Shown here one piece after another: positions 8,759-14,307 of a stretch of DNA of 14,307 nucleotides. Under the pieces are notes generated by a model. The model saw nothing but the letters and a program-made list of their open reading frames with translations. It was not told where the DNA came from and did not search any database. Both the position numbers and the translations under genes were made by a program. Each line of letters begins with the position of its first letter. Positions within the stretch are counted from its first letter, which is position 1. Source of the DNA: Bacteroidota bacterium (GTDB lineage Bacteria; Bacteroidota; Bacteroidia; Chitinophagales; Chitinophagaceae); NCBI GenBank assembly GCA_013414745.1, contig CP058707.1, positions 2,368,194-2,382,500 on the forward strand. The letters run 5' to 3'.

Positions 8759-10811
8759 TAGTTGGTTATTTTCAGGATTTTAATTTCGCCACTTTCGATT
8801 TTCAATCTGACCACATATAGTCCTTTCGGAAGTGAAGTCAGATCGACTATAACTTTTGAATTTCTGTCTTTTGAAAGCCGATTGTTTTGCCATGAATATC
8901 CAAAACATCTATTTGAGTAAAAATTCCTGAGGTTGTCTCTATTTCGTATAAACCTGATTCATTTTTATTATAGAGTTTTATAGTGTTTGAATTTGCGGAA
9001 TTTCTGAAGTTCTGTTGTTGGATACAGTCTATTTCAACATTATCATTGAACCATGTATAAAGGATTAATTGTTGATTGTCTGAGTTGCTCGAAATTGGAG
9101 GTAAGTCACTTATATTCAGAGTTGTGGTAACATTGTTAAGCTGAGCAAGAACAGGAGTAAATGCCTTTGGTTCAAACATACATTCGTTGAAATATACATT
9201 GCTTGTTAGATTCAAAACCGGATAATCATCAGGATATAAGGCATTCGGATCGTGTGTTAATCCTCCCAACAAATACTGCTGATTCGTGTAGTCGAATAAA
9301 TAGGAACAATGGTCGGGAAACCAAGGTTTGGAATACCCCAAAGCGGCATGATAGGTTGTTCCCGGATTGGATCCAAAATCCTGTAATAGGTGAATATATC
9401 TGGGGCTTGGTTGGTTGTCCAATTATTTAATGAAACATCGTCGTATCTTACATTAAAAAGTACAGGGTAAACAAAGTGCCATTAAAGGTTCCTCCCTCGC
9501 GTAAACTTCCGGTGACAGTATTTCTTTCATCATATTCTGGATTGAGGCTGCCAATTTTCGAAGCCTTCTAAGTCCGATGCGGGTAAATCGAACATGCCAA
9601 ATACGTCAGGTAAACCATTCCATAGGTCCGAATACAAATTGATCATCGGTAAGGAAACGTTGGTCATTTTATCTACAAAATATCCATGATCGGCACTTTC
9701 TGCGTTAGTTCTAGTACCAATTATTTTCACTTCATCTGCATTATTGTCATATAAAAAATCTCCTATGCTTAAGATGCTTGGAGAATTTGATAATTCTTTA
9801 GAAGTAAATGAAATGGTGGATAAGGAATTATCAACACGTAAACAATAATATGCGTTCGCATAATTTGCTATACTTCCTCTCATTGTACCGCCAATTAAAT
9901 AACCATCATTGGGTGATAATGAACTCGGTAATTCAATGATTCTATTTACAAAAAAGTTGTCAACTTCCAGACTTGTTGCTGCATCAGTAACTTGATATTC
10001 ACGATCATTAACTATACTTCCGTTCTCGTCAATTTCCGCAATGAACATAGTTCGGGGGTTGCGGAAATGCCAATTGGGTCAGGATCCTCACCACCAGAAA
10101 GATACATGCCAGTAATTGCAAATGCGATCCCGTTTTTGGTTTCTACCGGACATACATCCGTTGTAAAGGTTGAGGTAGGAGTGGCAAGACTAAGATAAGA
10201 GGAAGTCGCCCGATAGGTACCTAAATAATAATTTCCAAGATTTTGATCGATAATTAAATACCATGTATCAAATCGATTCATTTGGGAAAGTGTGATTGAT
10301 CGTGTTACACCTGTAACAATATAAAATTTCTCTAACTGGCCAGAATTAGGGTTGACAAAACTTTTGCTTGCAGATGATATTGGTACCATGTTTCTGTTTC
10401 CCATTGTAAGGGTAATCCAAAAGTACGGGAAATGACAACGACCCCGTTTTGGTCTTGCAAAGAAACTTGAAGTTTAACAGAACCGGGTGCATTATTATGT
10501 CGTATCGGTTGAAACATGATAGTTCCTTCGAAAGGATGAAGGGCCGTTGGGTAAAATTTTTCAATCACATAACTACCATCTAAATCAAATATTTCATTCG
10601 TTCCTGAATTGATGTTGTGGTTATAGTGTTTACTAAAGGGAATGATTTGGGATTGAATTTTCGTGCTTAAAGTTAAAATTGTAAAACTCAAATACAGCAT
10701 TTTAAGTTTTAACTTACTTCCAAAGGTCTTTCTAATTGACTCAGAAAAGGAGTGAAGGAGTGAAGGAGTGAAGGAGTGAAGGAGTGAAGGAGTGAAGGAG
10801 TGAGTTTTCAT
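8758..10811 (-). CDS. Gene A': secreted T9SS type A protein with octamer repeat at its 5' end, frame-broken
   Basis: Repaired length is about 685 residues. I choose ATG at 10811 (MKTHSF), because it aligns with the MKT start of gene A and follows a matching TTTTCACC leader. The codons after it consist of an 8-bp repeat read as SFTPSLLH, before a hydrophobic signal segment (MLYLSFTILTLSTKIQSQ). An internal ATG at 10700 could give a conventional signal peptide without the repeat. The body aligns with A: EKFYPTALHPFEGTIMFQP near the N-terminus, GYLIGGTMRG, NNADEVKIIGTR, INLYSDLWNG. The C-terminus, after repair near 8870, reads LTSLPKGLYVVRLK, a type A sorting domain. Frame changes lie near 10395, 10050, 9560, 9460, 9375 and 8870. 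The stop overlaps the B' start. Function is unknown; the protein is probably exported and paired with B'. Confidence 0.75.
10749..10803. repeat. 8-bp tandem repeat (GGAGTGAA)n, 6.9 copies
   Basis: Six perfect units run from 10749 to 10796, followed by 7 bases of a seventh. On the coding strand of A' the tract begins within the first few codons after ATG 10811, and in the present copy number the frame stays open into the signal peptide. Eight is not a multiple of three, so gain or loss of a unit would shift the frame. Gene A has no repeat at the same position. Confidence 0.95.
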
Positions 10812-10825
10812 ATTTTTAGTTTTTG

Positions 10826-10954
10826 GTGAAAAGGTTGACAAGTTCAATCCGAAGTTAATGAAATTAACCGGGAAATAAAAAAATCGTCACCAATTTCCAT
10901 GAACCCAATTTGCGCTTTTAACCATTGTTGGAATAGGTTAGAGGGCCGAGGGCC
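10826..10954. repeat. Upstream element R2, copy 2 (5' flank of gene A')
   Basis: This is the partner of 5842-5979, with core 10850-10954. It fills most of the 148-base gap between the stop of E (10960) and the start of A' (10811). It is therefore both the trailer of the C-D-E operon and the leader of the A'-B' operon. The GGCCCTCGGCCCTC stretch just after the E stop is GC-rich but lacks a following T-run, so I do not call it a terminator. Confidence 0.8.
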
Positions 10955-10959
10955 GTTCA

Positions 10960-12007
10960 TTACCTGAGCTCATTCTCCTTAAAAAACGCCCGGAGCAATT
11001 CCTGAAAACGGATTCCTGCCTCCCCATCATTGGCATAGTTGTGCGTTCTGATTTTTAACAGAGGTGGAATATACTGTTGAATATATTGATGTTGATGAAT
11101 GATCGGGTAGGTTTACCCAGGGCCATGGCCATACCCAATTCCAATAAAGCATTCAGGTTTAAAAGGTAATATCGGCAATCACAAAATGCGCTGCTCAGAT
11201 CCTTCCAGATGGCTGCCATAATATCCGGGTCAATTTTTCATAACCCACCAAATACAGGAACCCGCAGGATTGACAAACAGTGCGGATATGTTGCTCTGTG
11301 GCCACATCCAGGGTCGGAATGCCGTGACGTGAAATACCTTTTCAGGACCATCATCGGTCGGATACATACTGGCAAAGGGAGGTTGAATAGCCAGATGATT
11401 TTTAGCCGGTAAGTAATCCAGGAATCGCATCCCCAGATGTTTCAGCATGGTCGCATCCGGCCCCGTTTGTTGGATACCTTCTACTATGGGTTGTACTTCA
11501 GGGGCGGTTAAGCGGCTTGCCTTTTGCATTAAATAGTTCCGGCTGCTTTCCAGTATCGTTTCTTCCGAAATACGGGGTTTTCCATACATGGCAATTTGTA
11601 AGGCAGCAATTATGGCATCAGCATCCGTGGCATCGCCTTGTAAGATACAGGGATGGATGTCGATATCGAAGGGAACTGACTGTCCGCTTCGTATCAGAAC
11701 CACCATGGGTTTACCCAAACTGAGCGCCCACCCACATTCAAATGCCACTGTGGCAATGCCGGATGCAGCACGTAACGCCGGGGTCTCAACAACTTCATCG
11801 CCGGCCACAAAATGTATGGGGTCGGCCAGTTGGGGTTGAAAGGCACTGAAATCAAAAATACAGACTCCTGATTCCCGTAGCTGTTGCCAACGATTTTCGA
11901 GGCTGGTGGTATTCGATTTTGGGTGGCTGTATTCATGCCCAACACAGAACAGGCTTCCTGAACAAGATTCAAAACATCTGAAGATCACTATTAAAAACCT
12001 GGTTCAC
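10960..12007 (-). CDS. Gene E: protein with two nucleoside 2-deoxyribosyltransferase-like domains, frame-broken
   Basis: Repaired length is about 350 residues. I choose GTG at 12007, which overlaps the stop of D in GTGA; with one extra T near 11973 it reads MNQVFNSDLQMFLNLVQEA. The first domain ends in a VAFECGWALSLGKPMVVLI stretch (about 11745-11690). After a helical linker, a second domain reads, when repaired, DIMAAIWKDLSSA-HFVIADIT followed by NALLELGMAMALGKP (about 11215-11108). Both stretches fit the E-x-G-x-A-x-x-x-G-K-P signature of the nucleoside deoxyribosyltransferase / TIR-like fold, whose members cleave N-glycosidic bonds of nucleosides or nucleotides; the Glu is the likely catalytic residue (family inference). 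No signal peptide or membrane segment, so probably cytosolic. Frame changes lie near 11973, 11910, 11315, 11233, 11195, 11163 and 11103. Stop TAA at 10960-10962. The substrate cannot be read from the sequence. Confidence 0.7.
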
Positions 12008-12284
12008 TTGTAAACAACATCCTGCACCGACAAAGAACTCGGGGTAAAATAAAGGAGTTTGCGGCGTTCAAACTGCCCCAGATCATGAGCCATCTGACGC
12101 AATCCAAATTGCTGGTGTTCGATAATTTGTGGTAGGGTATAGGCCGACTTTAATAAATTCAAGGTATCCTCCCGGGCGGCAAGCAATCGCTGAAGTTCTT
12201 TTCATCTTCTTCGCCAAGATGCTCCGAAAGATTGAGCATTCGGGTGCTCAGCTGCGGAAATAAATCAACGAATTGTTTCAGCAT
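12004..12284 (-). CDS. Gene D: small helical protein of unknown function, frame-broken
   Basis: About 93 residues after restoring one A near 12198. ATG at 12284 overlaps the stop of C in ATGCTGA, and its own TGA overlaps the GTG start of E, so it is sandwiched and likely cotranslated with both. It begins MLKQFVDLFPQLSTRMLNLS, is charged and probably all-helical in the first two thirds (EEDEKK, LLAAREDTLNLLKSA), and ends SVQDVVYK. No signal peptide, no cysteines and no recognisable domain. Its position suggests a subunit or adaptor between C and E. I do not recognise the family. Confidence 0.65.
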
Positions 12285-13745
12285 GGCATTGTTTTAAAAT
12301 CAGGATGCATCGGCAGGTAATTCACCGAACCGATGAATCGTTGGCTACTCTCCTGAAATTGTTCCAGAGCCAGTTCTTTTTTCCATTCCGGACCATTCAT
12401 CTGATCATGAACCTTGAAATCTGTGCCACAAATTGCTCCACCTGTGGATAGAAGGAACGCATATTTTCCGGGATGTAATTTTCAATGGCCTGCATCAAAC
12501 CGTGCAAATAACGTTTTAAGATACCCGCCAGAAAATCAAATGAAGCATCCTGAAGTAAGTCCATTTTTAGTCCGATGAGTTGGAATCCATTGCTGGCGGA
12601 TGTGATGGCTGCACTCACAGATTTCCCATCTTTTAGCTGAGTGGTTAAGGTATTCAGTAGGGTATCCATTTCTGCTTGCAGGGCTTCTTCGCTAACATGT
12701 TCAGGCGGGTTTTGAACAAATGCTATCATGGCATCAATACCTCGCTTCACTTCCTGCAACGTTTCCTGCATTTCAGCGGGTGCATACGCCTGGCTCTCTC
12801 CACACAATTGTTCAATGAATTCGGCATAGTCGTTCAGGTCCATGGATTGATCATCAGTATTTTTCTGACCTGTGCAATGGCTTCATACATCGCATGTTCC
12901 GAAAATCCATCGCGTTGTAAGCTGGACCGATACTGCATCAGAATTTCATCGGTGGTAATCCGTTGGATATTGGTATTGGAACCCACATCAGGTTTTCGTA
13001 ACTGATTTAAATACTCCACCATCGCTGAACCAAATTCGTTTTCCAAATCTTCAAGCAGGGGACTGTATTCCGGATGAAAATAAAGCAAGATGCCACAGCA
13101 CAACAATACGGGATGGATGTGTTCCTGTTTAGTTGAATCAGACCGTATGTGTCGAACCAGTGCCAACCATCTGTCAGGATCGAAAACCTGTTTCCTGAAA
13201 TTGTATAAACACCTCTGCGAGCGCTTTCTCATGGGCTGAACATGCCGTGGCATCTTCGGGATACTGCTCGGCAAATTGTATCAGCAACAACAAACTTTGA
13301 ATGTGAAGAATCAGGCGATGCAGCAGGGCATCATGACCGGGCGAGTCCTGGTAGTCCCAATCCGCTATATCGTGAAACGCCTGGGCAATTTTGGCAATGG
13401 CATCATCATATTCAAGTTGTTTTAATTCCTGTTGTAAGCCGCACAAATAGGTATGGCAACGCATACCCATGGAGTTATCTGCAAACAACAATTGATACGC
13501 CTCCTGAATTTCTTTTCGGACTTGCAAAACTTCGGATTCCCGTGGAAATCCCAAATAGTTTTCAGGTAGCTGGCCGTTAATTCCAAATAGGCTTGTTGAA
13601 GTTGGAGGCGTTCTGCGCGGGTCTGTACCCCATATTCACTCAGGGCAGCAATGGATTGCAGTAAGAGGGGTTCGTGCGCTTCCGAGGTAAAGTCGACCTG
13701 CCTGGCCAGTTGCATCATTTCGTTCAGAGGCATGGGTTGGTTCAT
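12278..13745 (-). CDS. Gene C: about 489-aa helical protein of unknown function, frame-broken
   Basis: Starts at ATG 13745 (MNQPMPLNEMMQLARQVDF), 29 bases after the stop of the L,D-transpeptidase gene, and ends with TGA at 12278-12280 inside the start of D. It is predicted almost wholly alpha-helical: leucine- and glutamine-rich amphipathic segments (RAERLQLQQAYLELTASYLK; QQELKQLEYDDAIAKIAQAF), a more hydrophobic stretch near IHPVLLCCGILLYF, and a C-terminal half rich in Glu and Gln (MQETLQEVKRGIDAMIAF). There is no signal peptide, nucleotide-binding loop or metal motif that I can see. Frame changes occur near 13555, 13185, 12845 and 12405, all repairable by small indels. It could be a scaffold or sensor for E, judged only from the operon. 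Family not recognised. Confidence 0.65.
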
Positions 13746-13774
13746 GCTGAAAGATACAAAAGATATCAGCCAAA

Positions 13775-14307
13775 TTAACGTGGGTCATAAAACATCCAAA
13801 GAAGTACGGGAGTCTTTTCCTGGCGAAGGCACTCATCAAGCCATTGCATCATTTGGTTAGATACTGTCGGGCATCCCCAACCTTCCGGGGAGCCTTTGGG
13901 ATAGATGGCATCATTGGCCATACGATCCCAACCATGTAAAACAACCACACGTTTCAGGGAGTTTGAATTACTACTGTCTAAGCCATGCAGAAGATACTTT
14001 ATTTTGATGCCCCAACTACTGGGGCCTCGTTCACCGATACGATAATGCCCGAGCGAAGAGCAATGACTGTCGACTTCGTTTGAAAACTGCGGATTGGTTT
14101 TAGAGCGATCTGTATTCCAGGGATGCAGGGGTCCACAACCATGTCCAACGAGCGTCGCACGTAGGATGGCATTTTGTTTAAAGTCCCAAACTATGAGTCG
14201 GGGCAAGCCTGAGTGCCGGCTCATGTCGGCCAATAAACACCAGGTTGTATTGAGCTGATGCTTCCGGCAATAGGCTTTTGCTTCCCGGGCTTTGCGTTGT
14301 AAAAGCT
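13775..14307 (-). CDS. Murein L,D-transpeptidase catalytic domain (YkuD_2-like) protein, 5' end outside window
   Basis: The frame is open from the right edge of the window to TAA at 13775-13777, giving about 176 residues with the N-terminus and any signal peptide missing. Visible motifs match the YkuD_2 family of Bacteroidota: LLADMSRHSG and an R-L-I-V-W-D strand, LVGHGCG, FSNEVDSHCSSLGHYRIGE, LHGLDSSNSN, VVLHGWD, and the catalytic PEGWGCPTVS. The catalytic Cys codon is near 13872 and a conserved His near 13935; both are intact. Such proteins act in the cell envelope on peptidoglycan stem peptides, forming or editing cross-links or anchoring proteins. No frame breaks are seen. It runs in the same direction as C-D-E and is 29 bases upstream of C, so it might be cotranscribed, although its role seems unrelated. 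Confidence 0.88.
   Translation of the reverse strand, partial: LLQRKAREAKAYCRKHQLNTTWCLLADMSRHSGLPRLIVWDFKQNAILRATLVGHGCGPLHPWNTDRSKTNPQFSNEVDSHCSSLGHYRIGERGPSSWGIKIKYLLHGLDSSNSNSLKRVVVLHGWDRMANDAIYPKGSPEGWGCPTVSNQMMQWLDECLRQEKTPVLLWMFYDPR

Noticed and set aside
10749..10803. Octamer tract considered as a CRISPR array or coding repeat domain
   Set aside because: Units are only 8 bp with no spacers, and the encoded SFTPSLLH repeat is a by-product of the DNA repeat near the start rather than a folded domain.
10812..10847. Longer start for A' at a TTG near 10847
   Set aside because: ATG at 10811 matches the MKT start and leader of paralog A, while the extra codons would fall in the non-coding leader shared with R2.
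10940..10962. GC-rich GGCCCTCGGCCCTC after the E stop as a terminator
   Set aside because: The self-pairing part is only four bases and no T-run follows, so it does not meet intrinsic terminator criteria.
11694..11972. Alternative minus-strand frame of 92 codons inside gene E as a separate gene
   Set aside because: Only its first part (LNLVQEACSVLGMNTATQ) fits gene E as the real frame before a one-base break. The remainder runs antiphase to the conserved first domain of E.
1..14307. tRNA, rRNA, insertion sequences, integrase genes or attachment sites
   Set aside because: No cloverleaf-like segment, transposase or integrase motif, or terminal inverted repeats with target duplication were seen by eye.

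Overview
The window looks like chromosomal DNA from a gliding or surface-protein-rich member of the Bacteroidota. Three things point there: secreted proteins with type IX secretion system (T9SS) sorting domains of both type A (Por-tail) and type B (gliding-motility-associated, CHU_C-like), a YkuD_2-type murein L,D-transpeptidase typical of that phylum, and the lack of Shine-Dalgarno-like starts. Genus cannot be fixed from sequence alone.

Layout. 1-236: end of an upstream gene and a short spacer. 237-1124 (+): intact secreted T9SS type A protein. 1109-10954 (-): two tandem copies of a two-gene operon. Unit 1 is gene A (5825-3902, type A T9SS protein) followed by gene B (3895-1126, large type B protein). 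Unit 2 is A' (10811-8758) followed by B' (8758-6040). The units are diverged in the middle but nearly identical at the 3' end (548 bp, 4 mismatches, all synonymous in B) and about 90% identical just upstream of the A genes. The junction between the units (5980-6038) keeps a remnant of the tail of the 237-1124 gene, which marks the duplication breakpoint. A' carries an 8-bp tandem repeat directly after its probable start codon, a classic layout for ON/OFF switching by slippage. 10960-13745 (-): a three-gene operon with overlapping stops and starts, C (about 489 aa, helical, unknown), D (about 93 aa, helical, unknown) and E (about 350 aa, two nucleoside-deoxyribosyltransferase-like domains). 13775-14307 (-): 3' part of an L,D-transpeptidase family gene.

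A, B, A', B', C, D and E are each split by small indels, mostly +/-1 in short homopolymers. Protein similarity continues across every break, and the paralogs and overlapping gene boundaries agree with the repaired frames, so most breaks look like consensus errors of a long-read assembly rather than gene decay. I therefore annotate whole genes and name the frame changes.

How it works together (inference): A/B and A'/B' are probably paired exported surface proteins, cleaved at an N-terminal signal peptide, passed through the T9SS and anchored or released after C-terminal sorting. The tandem copies, conserved ends, variable middles and octamer tract suggest a surface-variation locus. C-D-E is an unrelated cytosolic module that may act on nucleotides or nucleosides; a conflict or defence role is possible but unproven.
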